From Peptococcaceae bacterium (GTDB lineage Bacteria > Bacillota > Peptococcia > DRI-13 > PHAD01): DNA of 64,000 nucleotides. Shown here one piece after another: positions 39,948 to 48,602 of this stretch (position 1 is its first letter; each line of letters starts with the position of its first letter). Under the pieces are notes generated by a model. The model was given only the letters and a program-made list of their open reading frames with translations. It was not told the DNA's origin and did no database searches. The stretch covers positions 1-64,000 of the forward strand of contig JANLFJ010000014.1 of NCBI GenBank assembly GCA_024655825.1, written 5' to 3'. The translations under genes and the position numbers were made by a program.

Positions 39948-40997
39948 ATGCGGACAAGGCAAACGACCGATGCGAAAAAAACCAGCGAAAAGACCAAGAG
40001 GGTGAAGCTGACCGAAAGAGACAGAAAACTGCTTGAAGACATCCTGCGTCTGCGGACGCTCACCTCCAAACAGATCAGGAGGCTGTACTTCAACGGCACT
40101 GGCTCAACCGGCGTCAACCGCATCTCCGAGCTAAAGCGGGCGGGCTTGATCAGGCCCAGCAAGGTGATCCGAGACGGCCGCAAGGTCGACACCTGTTTTT
40201 TCATCACCCCCGAGGGGGCGCGGGCCATCGGCCACGATGCCGTCCGGGCCAAAAAGAACCAGGCGAGCGTGTTCAAGTACAAAGACGAGGAAAGCTCCCT
40301 CAAGCTGCAGGACTACTACATCATGCGGAGCGAGATTTACGCGACCCTCTCCCCCGAGTGGCACTGGGAGGACAGCCGCGAGGTGAAAGCCAGGCTCAGG
40401 ATGAACCGCGCCACCCCGATAGCGGGCGTTCTACGAAGCGGGGAAAACGCTTACGCCGTGTACCTCCTGTCCAAAAACCCCGAGGACGAGACCTTGAAAA
40501 AAGTCCAGGAGAGCGTCTCTTTTGTCCGCACGGCGAGGAACCTTCCCAAGTCTATAGTCCTCTGCGAGAACCTGGAGACCGTGGACAGGATCATCGAGAA
40601 GTACCGCCCCGGGCAGGTGTACGTCATGCCCTTCGAGCTGGGGCTGAAGATGCTGGCGCTGAACGAGTCGCCCTACTCCCTGCTGGCCAGAGTCTACGGC
40701 GAGCACCCGATATTAAACACCGCGCGGCGCTACGCCCACTACGAGACGGTCATTAACGGCGAGCGCTTTTTGGTCAACGAGCTGCTCTACAACAACCTGG
40801 AGACCATCTCGGCCCTGAGATACTACACCCGCGATGTTTACGCCGGCGAAAGGCTGCGGCTGATCGCGCTGACCGAACAGAGTCGGCTCGACTACTACGC
40901 CCGGCTGTTCGACCGGCTAAACTACCCCCACTTCGTCTGGCAGACGGTGGACATCGAAAAACTGTTCGAGGAAAAAAGGAGGTCGATGCCGTCTTGA
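39948..40997 (+). CDS. replication-relaxation family protein 1
   Basis: This 349-residue protein starts at ATG 39948. After a basic tail, a winged helix spans about 25-95 (LTERDRKLLEDILRLRTLTS, KQIRRLYF, RISELKRAGLIRPS), followed by FFITPEGARAIG and an alpha-beta domain, as in the Replic_Relax (PF13814) family found in conjugative elements. It opens the operon that includes the coupling ATPase. A diverged relative lies at 46472. It may act with the relaxase or as an operon regulator. Confidence 0.78.
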   Translation: MRTRQTTDAKKTSEKTKRVKLTERDRKLLEDILRLRTLTSKQIRRLYFNGTGSTGVNRISELKRAGLIRPSKVIRDGRKVDTCFFITPEGARAIGHDAVRAKKNQASVFKYKDEESSLKLQDYYIMRSEIYATLSPEWHWEDSREVKARLRMNRATPIAGVLRSGENAYAVYLLSKNPEDETLKKVQESVSFVRTARNLPKSIVLCENLETVDRIIEKYRPGQVYVMPFELGLKMLALNESPYSLLARVYGEHPILNTARRYAHYETVINGERFLVNELLYNNLETISALRYYTRDVYAGERLRLIALTEQSRLDYYARLFDRLNYPHFVWQTVDIEKLFEEKRRSMPS

Positions 40998-41347
40998 AAG
41001 TCGTCCGCTTAAAAACGAGCAAAGACAAACAGGAATTGGCCGACGAACTTAGGCAGAAGCAGTACGAGGAGTCGGTCAAGAACCTGGCCCGGGGGAGCCT
41101 CCCGACCTTAATCGAGTCGGAATCCCCCGAGTACACCTTCAACCTCTGTTTCCTGGAGATACAGCAGACGCTCTCCGACCAGAGAGCGTTTAAGTCCTTC
41201 CTCCTTGAGATGATCAACACCCTGCCGCCAGGAACCCACGTTCGGGTGGGCAACCGCACCATGTCCGTCGAGGAGGCGCTGGCGGAGATACTGCGGCAGC
41301 CTTTTTACCGTGCGCTGATGGAGCTAAAAGACGAGCTAAAACTCTGA
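40994..41347 (+). CDS. conserved-context small protein, unknown
   Basis: This 117-residue soluble protein starts at TTG 40994 in a TTGA overlap with the previous stop. It is mostly helical and charged (KDKQELADELRQKQYEESVK; HVRVGNRTMSVEEALAEILR). I recognise no domain. Its location between the replication-relaxation protein and the coupling ATPase suggests an accessory conjugation role. Confidence 0.6.
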   Translation: MKVVRLKTSKDKQELADELRQKQYEESVKNLARGSLPTLIESESPEYTFNLCFLEIQQTLSDQRAFKSFLLEMINTLPPGTHVRVGNRTMSVEEALAEILRQPFYRALMELKDELKL

Positions 41348-41363
41348 GAAGGGAGGAGATAGG

Positions 41364-43223
41364 TTGGCATTCCCGATTGCACTGACGTCTGCGTCCGTTC
41401 TGGGTTTCGCGGCGGCCATGTTTTCCCTGCCGACTCCGTTCGCCCCTTTGCCGTTGACCCTGCTCTTGACGTTAATTTCGGCGGTCGGCTTAAACCGCGA
41501 CCGCGACCGGAGAGAGGGCTTGCTCTACTACATCTCGCTCCTGTTCGGCGCAGCCTGGAGTATAGGGAGCTTTTCCCCCGAGATCAGCCGGTACGTGATC
41601 TCGACCTCGAGGGTGATCGAGATGAGGCCCGGGCCGATAATCCAGATGCTCATGCTGCTTCCCCTGATAGCCGGCATGTTCGGCCTGCCCCGGATGATCG
41701 AGCAGGCGGGGAGAAACCTTCCGAGGCAGGAGACCTTGATCGACCGGGTGTTAAAAACCGCGCTCGACTACGTGAAACTGAAAAGCGGGGTAGAGAGGGC
41801 CCCCCTCTCCGACGTCGGCGCGATGGTGGGCTACATCATCAAGAACACCACGCCGCCCGAGAATCTTGACCTGGAGTTCTGCATCGACGTCAAACATAAG
41901 CGCCCGGTGATCCTTGAGGGAGTCTACCGCTACCGCAATACCCTGGTGGTCGGGCCTCCTGGTTCCGGCAAAACGGTAACGCTAAAGAGCCACATATTTC
42001 AGGACCTAAACCGGATAAAGGACTCCCTGCGGGCAGGCCGTCCGATGGGGCTGACTGTTTTGGAGCCTAAAGGCGACCTGGTGGACGAGGTGGCCGCCCG
42101 CTGTCAGGAGCTTGGGATACCGTTTCATTACATCAACCCGTTAAGCCCCTTCACCGCGCATTTCAACCCGATGATGGGGCCGGCCGACATCTGCGCCGAG
42201 TCCACGCGGACGGTTTTAAAGAACATCTTCGGCAAACAGGAGGCGTTCTTCTCCATCAACCAGGAGCTTGCCGCCCGCAACACCATACTGCTCTTGAAAA
42301 GGCTGAAAGGCGACGACCTGGACATGCTGGACGTCTTAAAGTGCCTGCGCGACTACGAGGAGATGGACAGGACCGTGACCGGGGTAGAGACCAAGTGCGG
42401 CGAGGACGACTTGACCGAATTCTTCAGGAAAGAGTTGATGGGCAAGAACCGGGACAAGTACCGCGAGTTCATTATCGGCCTGCGGGTGCAGCTTGAAGAT
42501 CTTTGCGGCAGCGATCTGCTGCGGAAAATCCTCCTGGGCAAAAACTCCATCGACTTGGACAAGCACCTCTCCGAGGGCGGGGTACTTTTGGTCAATACCG
42601 CTATGGGCCGCCTGGGGAAACTGGGCGACACCCTGGGGAAATTTTTCTCCATGCACCTGATGAACGCCGTCTTCCGCCGCCCGGGAACCGAGAGCGACCG
42701 GCCGCCCCACTTCCTGTACGTGGACGAATTCCCGCGCTACATGAACGAGGGGTTCGAGGTGCTGTTAAACATCTCGCGAAGCTACTGCTGCGCTACCACC
42801 TTGGCGATCCAGGGTTTTTCCCAGATGGAGTTCAGCATGAACGAAGCCTTCAGGAAGGTCGTGCTAAACAGCTGCCAGAACAAGATATTCTTCGGCGGTA
42901 TGGACCACGCGGACGCGAAGCTGGCCGAGGCCGAAATGGGCTTTAGGATGACCGAGGTCAAGGAGCCCACCTACGACTACCGCCCGCTGATACCCCGGAT
43001 TTTCCCGCAGCGCTACAGCGTCAGGGAGAAGAAGGAGCCGAGGTACGAATATACCCAGCTGATGGAGCTGCCGCCGCACACGTTTGTCTACCGGATAGTT
43101 CAGTTCGGCAACCTCCAGGAACCCAGCATTGGGAAGTCGAGGTACATAAAGAGCGAAACCGTGTTCAACCCGAAACCCGATACGGTGCCTCTGACAGCCG
43201 GGGAACCCGGGAGGTTCTTCTAA
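41364..43223 (+). CDS. VirD4/TraG-type coupling ATPase
   Basis: This 619-residue protein starts at TTG 41364 behind GGGAGGAG. Two N-terminal membrane segments (about 1-45) and a third near 88-108 precede a TraG/TraD ATPase domain. It has Walker A VVGPPGSGKTVTLKSH (about 194-209), LEPKGDLVDEVA and Walker B PPHFLYVDEFPRYMN. Coupling proteins deliver the relaxase-DNA complex to the conjugation channel. No relaxase or VirB4 is in the window, so the rest of the machinery would lie elsewhere. Confidence 0.85.
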   Translation: MAFPIALTSASVLGFAAAMFSLPTPFAPLPLTLLLTLISAVGLNRDRDRREGLLYYISLLFGAAWSIGSFSPEISRYVISTSRVIEMRPGPIIQMLMLLPLIAGMFGLPRMIEQAGRNLPRQETLIDRVLKTALDYVKLKSGVERAPLSDVGAMVGYIIKNTTPPENLDLEFCIDVKHKRPVILEGVYRYRNTLVVGPPGSGKTVTLKSHIFQDLNRIKDSLRAGRPMGLTVLEPKGDLVDEVAARCQELGIPFHYINPLSPFTAHFNPMMGPADICAESTRTVLKNIFGKQEAFFSINQELAARNTILLLKRLKGDDLDMLDVLKCLRDYEEMDRTVTGVETKCGEDDLTEFFRKELMGKNRDKYREFIIGLRVQLEDLCGSDLLRKILLGKNSIDLDKHLSEGGVLLVNTAMGRLGKLGDTLGKFFSMHLMNAVFRRPGTESDRPPHFLYVDEFPRYMNEGFEVLLNISRSYCCATTLAIQGFSQMEFSMNEAFRKVVLNSCQNKIFFGGMDHADAKLAEAEMGFRMTEVKEPTYDYRPLIPRIFPQRYSVREKKEPRYEYTQLMELPPHTFVYRIVQFGNLQEPSIGKSRYIKSETVFNPKPDTVPLTAGEPGRFF

Positions 43224-43268
43224 AACCATCGCCGTCCGGCGAACCACTAAAAAACAGGAGGTGTCTTA

Positions 43269-44135
43269 ATGAGTATCGTTCAGCCGTTTCTGCCCGAAGG
43301 ACTAAAAGAGGATAAGATCAAGAAGTTCGACCGCACCGACGAGATAATTAAAGAGCTGCACGACGCCTGGCGGACCGGGGCCATCCTGGAGGGGCGCATC
43401 GTCGGTTCCGGGGTGAACTCTATGGGCAGGATCGTCAAGGTCGTCTACGAGGGCATGGAGTTCATCATGCCCGAGGAGGAGCTCGACCCGCTGCCGAGGT
43501 CGAGGGTGGAGCGCTTCCTCGGCCGCGAGGTCTACTTCAAGGTCGTAGGCGTCGACCTCAAGGAGAAGAAGGCGGTGTTATCCAGGAAGGCCGCCATCGA
43601 GGAGCGCAGCAACGCCACCCTGGAGGCAATCAGGATCGGCCAGGTCTGGACCGGCAAGGCCGTGATCGTCGACCAGCGCCACGCCGTGCTGGACATCGGC
43701 GGCGGGATAACCGCCATCCTGGCGAGGGAGGATTTCTCCTACAACCCGGTCAAGGACCTCCGCGAGCACTTAAAGCTCGGCGAAGGGCTGGACGTGAAGA
43801 TAATCGACATCGACTACGCCAGGACCGACCGTTTAAAGAAGCAGCCGCACATCCGGGTATCCCTGAAGGAGGTTCTCGAAGATCCGTGGGAAATGATCCA
43901 GAGGAACGTCACCCTCGACGACCTGCGCGTCGGTGTTGTCGCCGGTTTCTACGTCAAGCGGGGGAACCCGCTGGTTTTTGTGGCGATCGACCCGGGCGGG
44001 GTGACCGTCGCCTGCCCGGCAAACAACCGGGCGCTGCCCGCCAAGGGCCAGGAGGTGGTGGTCAAGATCAAGAAGATCGACTCCGAGCGCAGGCGCATCT
44101 ACGGGGTCTACGTCTCGGACGTGACCGCCATCTGA
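43269..44135 (+). CDS. three-module S1-domain RNA-binding protein
   Basis: This 288-residue protein starts at ATG 43269 after ACAGGAGGTG. It has two clear S1/OB modules (about 38-110, AILEGRIVGSGVNSMGRIVK; 120-195, IGQVWTGKAVIVDQRHAVLD) and a third diverged one (about 215-285, ending KIDSERRRIYGVYV). It resembles a shortened ribosomal S1/RPS1-like protein. It may bind RNA of the element or act on translation. The third module is similar to those of the next gene. Confidence 0.78.
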   Translation: MSIVQPFLPEGLKEDKIKKFDRTDEIIKELHDAWRTGAILEGRIVGSGVNSMGRIVKVVYEGMEFIMPEEELDPLPRSRVERFLGREVYFKVVGVDLKEKKAVLSRKAAIEERSNATLEAIRIGQVWTGKAVIVDQRHAVLDIGGGITAILAREDFSYNPVKDLREHLKLGEGLDVKIIDIDYARTDRLKKQPHIRVSLKEVLEDPWEMIQRNVTLDDLRVGVVAGFYVKRGNPLVFVAIDPGGVTVACPANNRALPAKGQEVVVKIKKIDSERRRIYGVYVSDVTAI

Positions 44136-44169
44136 TTCCATCGCGACTCACAAAGAAAGGAGTGAGTTT

Positions 44170-44778
44170 TTGCACTGTCCTCTGTGCGGCGGCAGCATGT
44201 CGCTACCCGAAACAAACCGCGTCGAGCGCGCTAAGTGCTCTGAGTGGAAAGCGATCGAAAAGAGCGTTTCCGTTGGCGACGAATACTCCGGCACGGTCAC
44301 CGGCTACTACCACCTGGACAGCGATGCCCCGATGATGTTTGTTCTCGTCGAGGCGGGGCCGCTGTTATTCGCCCTGGCGGCGAGGGTTAGACCTCCTCTC
44401 CCGAAGCTGGGCGAGGAGGTATCCGTCAGGATCATCAGGATCAATCAGGAGAGAAAACAAATCTTCGGGCGCTACCTGGGGTTAGCCAAGCCCTGGAGCG
44501 AGCTTACAGAAAACCTTGCCGTGGGCGACGTCATCGGCGGGGTGGTGATCGGCCACCACCGAAACCTCACGTTCGTCAGGGCCATGCCCGAGGGCTACGT
44601 GGTGGCCGTTCCGTGCAACGGCGGGACGATGCCGGCCCGGGGCAGGTACATGGCGGTCAGCGTCAAGAGGGTTGACCGTGAAAGAAGGCGCGTTTTCGGC
44701 GCTTTCTGGTCGCCCCGGGCAACGGAAAAAAACAAAGAAAAAAATAATACCGTAGGAGGTGAAAAAATCGATGATTAA
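44170..44778 (+). CDS. Cys-motif plus two S1-like modules
   Basis: This 202-residue protein starts at TTG 44170 after AAAGGAGTGAG. The N-terminal CPLCGG could be half a zinc ribbon; a lone CERAKC-like Cys follows near residue 25. Two OB/S1-like modules (about 35-105 and 115-190) end in the same pattern, INQERKQIFGRYLG and VDRERRRVFGAFWS. It overlaps the next start in another frame. An RNA-binding role is inferred. Confidence 0.6.
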   Translation: MHCPLCGGSMSLPETNRVERAKCSEWKAIEKSVSVGDEYSGTVTGYYHLDSDAPMMFVLVEAGPLLFALAARVRPPLPKLGEEVSVRIIRINQERKQIFGRYLGLAKPWSELTENLAVGDVIGGVVIGHHRNLTFVRAMPEGYVVAVPCNGGTMPARGRYMAVSVKRVDRERRRVFGAFWSPRATEKNKEKNNTVGGEKIDD

Positions 44779-45649
44779 GGCCAAATGCCCTTTCTGTAAT
44801 GAAAATGTGAGCAATCTGCCCGTGTTCTACCTGTGCGAGGGCTGTGGAAAAACGAAGATTGGCAAGCTATTCTGCGGTAAGCCGATAACCCCGGATATAG
44901 TCGAGGAGCTGCTGACCAACGGGCGCACCGGCATCCTGGACGGGTTCGTCAGCAAAGCCTGTAAGCGGTACAAGGCAATACTGGCCTTAAAGGACGGCAA
45001 ATTGAAACTGGAGTATCTGTCTCCGGTACAGAAAGAATTTCGCATCCGCGTGGAGTCGGGTTCGTTCGGCGTCGCGTTGGTGTCGGTCGAGAACTGTTTC
45101 AGTGAGTTTGTCGACTACGGCGATGTGCCGCCCCGCATGGCCGAGATGCTGGGGGTTCAAACCGCGGTAAACTTTATATGGTATCAGGTTTCCAACGTGG
45201 CAAAGACATCCCTGCATATCTCGCTGAGCGACGATTGCGGCCGCCTTTACCTGTCGGGAGCGAGAGAGCCTAGCCGGAAGGACCACAAAAGAGCCTTGGG
45301 GTGCCTCAAGGATTCCCTGAAGCGTTTCGACGCCTTCAGTCTGGAGGTATACCGCGATTCAGCGAGACGCTCCGAGCTTGAAAAGCATTATCGGAACCGG
45401 GAGTTTCCACGGGGGATATTTCCGTGGGTCGAGCCAAAAATCAGGCTGGCCGAAAACGAGGTCTTTGTAACGCTTCCCGATTCTCCGGACGTGCTTTGCC
45501 AGTTTAAAGCGTCCTTCAACGACTGCCGGAAAGTGGGTAATTGCGAGTTTTCGATTCCCATAAACAAAAAGAATACTCTCCACGCCTGGCTCTACAAGGT
45601 CCGGGGCGAACTAAAGGCCGAAAGGAGTGGTTACGTTGTATCTTATTGA
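44771..45649 (+). CDS. zinc-ribbon plus topoisomerase C-terminal-repeat protein, paralogue 2
   Basis: This 292-residue protein starts at ATG 44771, 11 bases after TAGGAGG. It has zinc ribbon cysteines (CPFCNE, then LCEGCGK) and a topoisomerase-III-type C-terminal repeat (GKPITPDIVEELLTNGRTG, then ILALKDGKLKLEY). The long C-terminal region is shared with the protein at 8351 (FVDYGDVPPRMAE; FPRGIFPWVEPKI; VTLPDSPDVLCQFKAS). Sequence similarity is moderate, so the duplication is old. It sits between S1-domain and M48 protease genes in the conjugation-type operon. Function unknown. Confidence 0.72.
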   Translation: MIKAKCPFCNENVSNLPVFYLCEGCGKTKIGKLFCGKPITPDIVEELLTNGRTGILDGFVSKACKRYKAILALKDGKLKLEYLSPVQKEFRIRVESGSFGVALVSVENCFSEFVDYGDVPPRMAEMLGVQTAVNFIWYQVSNVAKTSLHISLSDDCGRLYLSGAREPSRKDHKRALGCLKDSLKRFDAFSLEVYRDSARRSELEKHYRNREFPRGIFPWVEPKIRLAENEVFVTLPDSPDVLCQFKASFNDCRKVGNCEFSIPINKKNTLHAWLYKVRGELKAERSGYVVSY

Positions 45650-46466
45650 GATACTCCTCAACTGGGCCATTCTTTTCGTGATCTGCGGGGCCGACTCCAG
45701 CGCCGTCCTTCCGTCCGCGCTGATCATGGCCGCCTTCGTGGGGGCCGGTTTCACCCCCATCGGCGAATACTTCTTCCGTTTAGCCGCTGGCGGCCGCCCG
45801 ATGACCAAAGACGAGAAGGCCCGTATAGCGCCCGTTGTCGAATCGGTTCTCGGCAAGCTGAATCTCAACTGGGTTCCCGAGTTCTGGGCGAGCGACCACC
45901 CGTACCCCAACGGCCTGGCCACCGGCCGGCGCACGATAGTCCTCACCAGGCCGCTTGTGAACGACGCTTCTCCCGACGAGCTGGCGGGGGTGATAGCCCA
46001 CGAGATCGGCCACATCCGAAACGGGGACACCAGGTGGAAGGTGGCGGCTTACATGGCCAATGCCGTGGGTCTGGTTTCCGCCTGGCTGCTCACCGCGGCC
46101 GTGGCCGTGGCCGGGTTCTTCGCTTCCCTGGCCGGTTTCGAGGCCCTCGAAGGCACCAGCCGGGGTAGCGGCTTAAGTTTCATGTTCATCGTCGGGTTCT
46201 TCGCTATGCTTGCGGTGTGGTTTCTGCGGGCGCTCATAAGTTTCCTGAAGTGGCTTTCCCGGCTGGGGATGCTGGCCGCCGATCGGGGGAACGAGTTTCG
46301 CGCCGACCGGTTCGCCGCCGAGTCGGGGTACGGGGCTGGCCTGGTTTCGTTCCTGTCCCGCACCGCCCAGCCGGCGCATGAAGGTTTCTGGTCGAACGTC
46401 TACGCCACCCACCCGCCCGCGGCGCAGCGGATAGAGAAAATCAAGCAGATCGTCGAAGGGAGGTAA
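45636..46466 (+). CDS. M48-family membrane metalloprotease (HtpX-like)
   Basis: This 276-residue protein starts at TTG 45636 after GAAAGGAG, overlapping the end of the previous gene. Two membrane segments open it (about 2-20 and 24-45). The zinc site HEIGHIRNGD (about 128-137) is complete, and the third-ligand region RGNEFRADRFAAESG is present. Two further membrane segments lie between. HtpX proteases handle misfolded membrane proteins. Inside a conjugation-like operon it could process channel proteins. Confidence 0.85.
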   Translation: MYLIEILLNWAILFVICGADSSAVLPSALIMAAFVGAGFTPIGEYFFRLAAGGRPMTKDEKARIAPVVESVLGKLNLNWVPEFWASDHPYPNGLATGRRTIVLTRPLVNDASPDELAGVIAHEIGHIRNGDTRWKVAAYMANAVGLVSAWLLTAAVAVAGFFASLAGFEALEGTSRGSGLSFMFIVGFFAMLAVWFLRALISFLKWLSRLGMLAADRGNEFRADRFAAESGYGAGLVSFLSRTAQPAHEGFWSNVYATHPPAAQRIEKIKQIVEGR

Positions 46467-46471
46467 TCCGT

Positions 46472-47308
46472 CTGAGCAAGTTCGTGATCCGCGACGACGA
46501 CGCGCAGGTGCTGTTCCGTCCGCGCCCGCAGCTGACCCAGCGCGAGGCGGAACGCGGGATGGCCCTTTTGGGGGAGAGGGACTATCGCCTGCTTTCTTTT
46601 CTCCGCCGACACCGTTTTATGACCAGGTATCAAGCCGAGAGGCTGTTTTTTGATTCCCCGGTGCAGAGCAAGCGGAGGTTGAAATTCCTGGACAAGATCA
46701 GGGCGATAAACCGCCTGGCGGTGAAGTGTTCCACTTATTTCCCGCCCGTTTACATGCTGGATATTACTGGTGCCCGTTTGGTTGGCCTGAGAAACTGTTG
46801 GGCGGACGTGCAGGACGTAAACGCGATCTGCAAATACCTCCAGCTGACGGAAATCTACATCATGCTCTCTCCGGGAATAGTATCCTATCGCGTCCGGCCG
46901 AGGTTTAACACCCATAAGGGATTTTATATGCCGATGGCCGAGTTCGATTACGCCGGGGTGGGAGGCCGCGAAAGGAAGCTGATAGTCGATATTCTAAGAC
47001 CCGGCGATGACGACCTGGACCGCAAGCTCGGCCACCTCTGCGCCCTGCTCGACGAACCTTCGTCGCACTTCGAGGAGTTCCCCGCGTTCGTTTTGAACTG
47101 CTGCGACGAGCGCCAGATCAGGGTTGCTGCGCGGTGTCTCTACGAACACGCCAGGAAGGTCGCCTTCACCACCGACGACCTCCTCTATGAGGGAGACTTG
47201 AATAAAGCCTTTCTCATGTGGAACGGGGGGAACATCGAGCCGATACCAGACCAGGAATTCTTCCTTCCCAAGAAAAATTCCACGAATAGGGTATTGACAG
47301 ATTCCTAG
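46472..47308 (+). CDS. replication-relaxation-like winged-helix protein 2 (possible CTG start)
   Basis: The 278-residue product from CTG 46472 has GGGAGG 8 bases upstream. GTG 46484 is the first conventional start but is 20 bases from it. Residues about 25-110 form a winged helix (LLGERDYRLLSFLRRHRFMT, RYQAERLFF), then an alpha-beta domain with EFDYAGVGGRERKLIVDILR. It is a diverged relative of the protein at 39948. The last codons contain the TTGACA of a downstream RNA promoter. Confidence 0.65.
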   Translation: MSKFVIRDDDAQVLFRPRPQLTQREAERGMALLGERDYRLLSFLRRHRFMTRYQAERLFFDSPVQSKRRLKFLDKIRAINRLAVKCSTYFPPVYMLDITGARLVGLRNCWADVQDVNAICKYLQLTEIYIMLSPGIVSYRVRPRFNTHKGFYMPMAEFDYAGVGGRERKLIVDILRPGDDDLDRKLGHLCALLDEPSSHFEEFPAFVLNCCDERQIRVAARCLYEHARKVAFTTDDLLYEGDLNKAFLMWNGGNIEPIPDQEFFLPKKNSTNRVLTDS

Positions 47309-47321
47309 TCTTTGGTAAAAT
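47294..47321 (+). promoter_or_regulatory. strong sigma-A promoter
   Basis: TTGACA (47294-47299), a 16-base spacer and TAAAAT (47316-47321) lie across the end of the preceding gene. Transcription should start near 47328. No coding gene follows before a terminator. Confidence 0.8.
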
Positions 47322-47327
47322 GTATGT

Positions 47328-47520
47328 GACGGTTTTTGCCGTCGCCCTGCTGGACCGCACGGTCTGTAACCTTCTCACAGGCTTTAAGCCTGTAAAACAA
47401 GCAGCCCGCGAGACGGGACGCGAGAACCTTCGACTCCAAAGGTCTTAGTTTGTCTTTCTACAACCTAACGACCTTAACCCATTAAAACCTCCGATTCGCC
47501 TCGGAGGTTTTTGTCTTTTT
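47328..47520 (+). ncRNA. candidate structured small RNA of about 190 nt
   Basis: Between a strong promoter and an intrinsic terminator lie successive short hairpins: GACGG/CCGTC, GACCG/CGGTC, ACAGGC/GCCTGT, CCCG/CGGG and ACCTT/AAGGT. CTGCT (47347-47351) can pair with AGCAG (47400-47404), closing a two-hairpin multiloop. There is no ribosome site or reading frame of note. I do not recognise the family. Confidence 0.6.
47486..47520 (+). terminator. intrinsic terminator of the small RNA
   Basis: A 9-bp stem, AACCTCCGA with TCGGAGGTT, is followed by TTTGTCTTTTT. Confidence 0.9.
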
Positions 47521-47568
47521 CCAGGTTTTTTCTGAGTCGAACATATGTTCCTGGCGCAAGCCGGGAAA

Positions 47569-47666
47569 CCAAGCGGCCGGAAAATCCAGCCGTAAGAAAC
47601 AGCGGGGCTTCGACGAGAACGATAGTCCCAGAACCAAGCGGCCTGCGGGACGGGCCGTGAGAAACA
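47569..47666. repeat. two 33-base repeat units in a non-coding segment
   Basis: Units at 47569-47601 and 47634-47666 share CCAAGCGGCC at one end and GCCGTRAGAAACA at the other, with variable middle bases. The 65-base period and conserved ends suggest a structured RNA or protein-binding repeat. Confidence 0.6.
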
Positions 47667-47680
47667 ATTTTTTCCTGGTG

Positions 47681-47711
47681 GTCGGCGCAGGTTCGACTCC
47701 TGCACCCCGAA
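47681..47711 (+). other. tRNA 3'-end-like fragment (T-arm and acceptor strand)
   Basis: GCAGG, TTCGACT and CCTGC (47687-47703) form a canonical T-arm, followed by ACCCCGA and A as in a tRNA acceptor strand. No 5' half with a matching acceptor is present upstream. Such fragments are left as attachment sites when an element integrates at a tRNA gene, or may be chance. Confidence 0.4.
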
Positions 47712-47944
47712 TAGGGTGGGCTTGAAACCGGACTGTGAAACGGCGTGTTGGTCACACGAAACGCCACAGCGAGGCGATGCCTGCCGGGGATCCTGAGCAG
47801 GTTCTGCGATGGGGGCCACCATCGCGCCACCAGGGAATTTCCCCCTACGGGGACAAATCAAAACAGCCGCACCCGGGCGGCTGCGCCTTCTCAATAATTT
47901 TTAGGGAGGTGAAAGCAGCCATCGCCGGGAGGCGGCTGCATCAA

Positions 47945-48319
47945 ATGTCAAAAAGTTTCTTTGTAGACGGGGTTGAGATCGTCAACACCACCCCGCACCT
48001 CATCAACTTCCTGGATTCTTCTGGGGATGTCCTGGTAATTCCATGCTCGGGCGTCGTCATAAACGCTCGGGCGGTGGAATCTGACGCAGGAGAAAGGGGA
48101 TTGGCCAAGCTGGTGAAAACCAGCTTCATTGCCGATCCCGAGTCGGAAAAAGCCCTTTCTCTTTTAGAGGCGGAGCACCCGGGGGCCATAATCGTCGGCA
48201 GCATCATCGCTGCCCAGGCGTTCCCCGGGCGGGTATTCGCTATGACCCCCGCGCCGGGGTTTGAGCGGGTCCCCCCGCAAGAAAAGAGAATGAACCCCCG
48301 GAAGTTCACCACCTTCTAG
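47945..48319 (+). CDS. phage-type small protein of unknown function
   Basis: This 124-residue protein starts at ATG 47945, 12 bases after GGGAGG. The opening VNTTPHLINFLDSSGDVLVI followed by a Pro/Ser-Gly-Val motif resembles the vNLTPH-type proteins common in phages. The middle (GAIIVGSIIAAQAFPGRVFA) has the conserved ending of that group. The frame is open further upstream but that region looks structured and non-coding. Function is unknown. Confidence 0.6.
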   Translation: MSKSFFVDGVEIVNTTPHLINFLDSSGDVLVIPCSGVVINARAVESDAGERGLAKLVKTSFIADPESEKALSLLEAEHPGAIIVGSIIAAQAFPGRVFAMTPAPGFERVPPQEKRMNPRKFTTF

Positions 48320-48602
48320 GGGGGCAAAATTCACGGTGGCATGGCATTTTGGGCACCGCACACGAGAGCCTTTCTGCGGCCGGGGTGCGCAACCGCAGGA
48401 CGCCGAAAGCCGGGCAACGAACCAGTTGTCGACCCGGATGCGTGTGGCACATCAACTGGCGGCGAAAGGACGGCAACCCACCCGCCGGGGACCGTCTCCG
48501 TTTGGAACAACGATGGGCGCAGACACCGCGCGTGAGAGAGGCCGAGGCCCAGCCGGGGGTGTGCAGGCTGGGCTACCTTCCACCGAACCCTCAAAAACTT
48601 TA
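48320..48602. other. GC-rich structured region without a convincing gene
   Basis: Several overlapping frames stay open on both strands, but none has a ribosome site or recognisable product. Repeated GCCGAAAGCCGGGCAACGAA- and GGCGAAAGGACGGCAACCC-like segments and the inverted pair CAGTTG/CAACTG suggest an RNA with internal symmetry. It ends in an intrinsic terminator, so a non-coding transcript is plausible. Confidence 0.4.

Noticed and set aside
39694-39957. Minus-strand 87-codon frame over the inverted repeats
   Set aside because: It crosses perfect hairpins and iterons and has no sensible ribosome site. The non-coding explanation fits better.
47328-47440. Possible tRNA in the small RNA region
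   Set aside because: Hairpins are present, but there is no T-arm, no 7-base anticodon loop and no acceptor pairing, so a tRNA call is not supported.
47445-47894. Minus-strand frames of 61-149 codons in the RNA-rich region
   Set aside because: They are antisense to the terminator, repeat units and T-arm. The CRSRTC string is the usual signature of translating a tRNA T-arm backwards.
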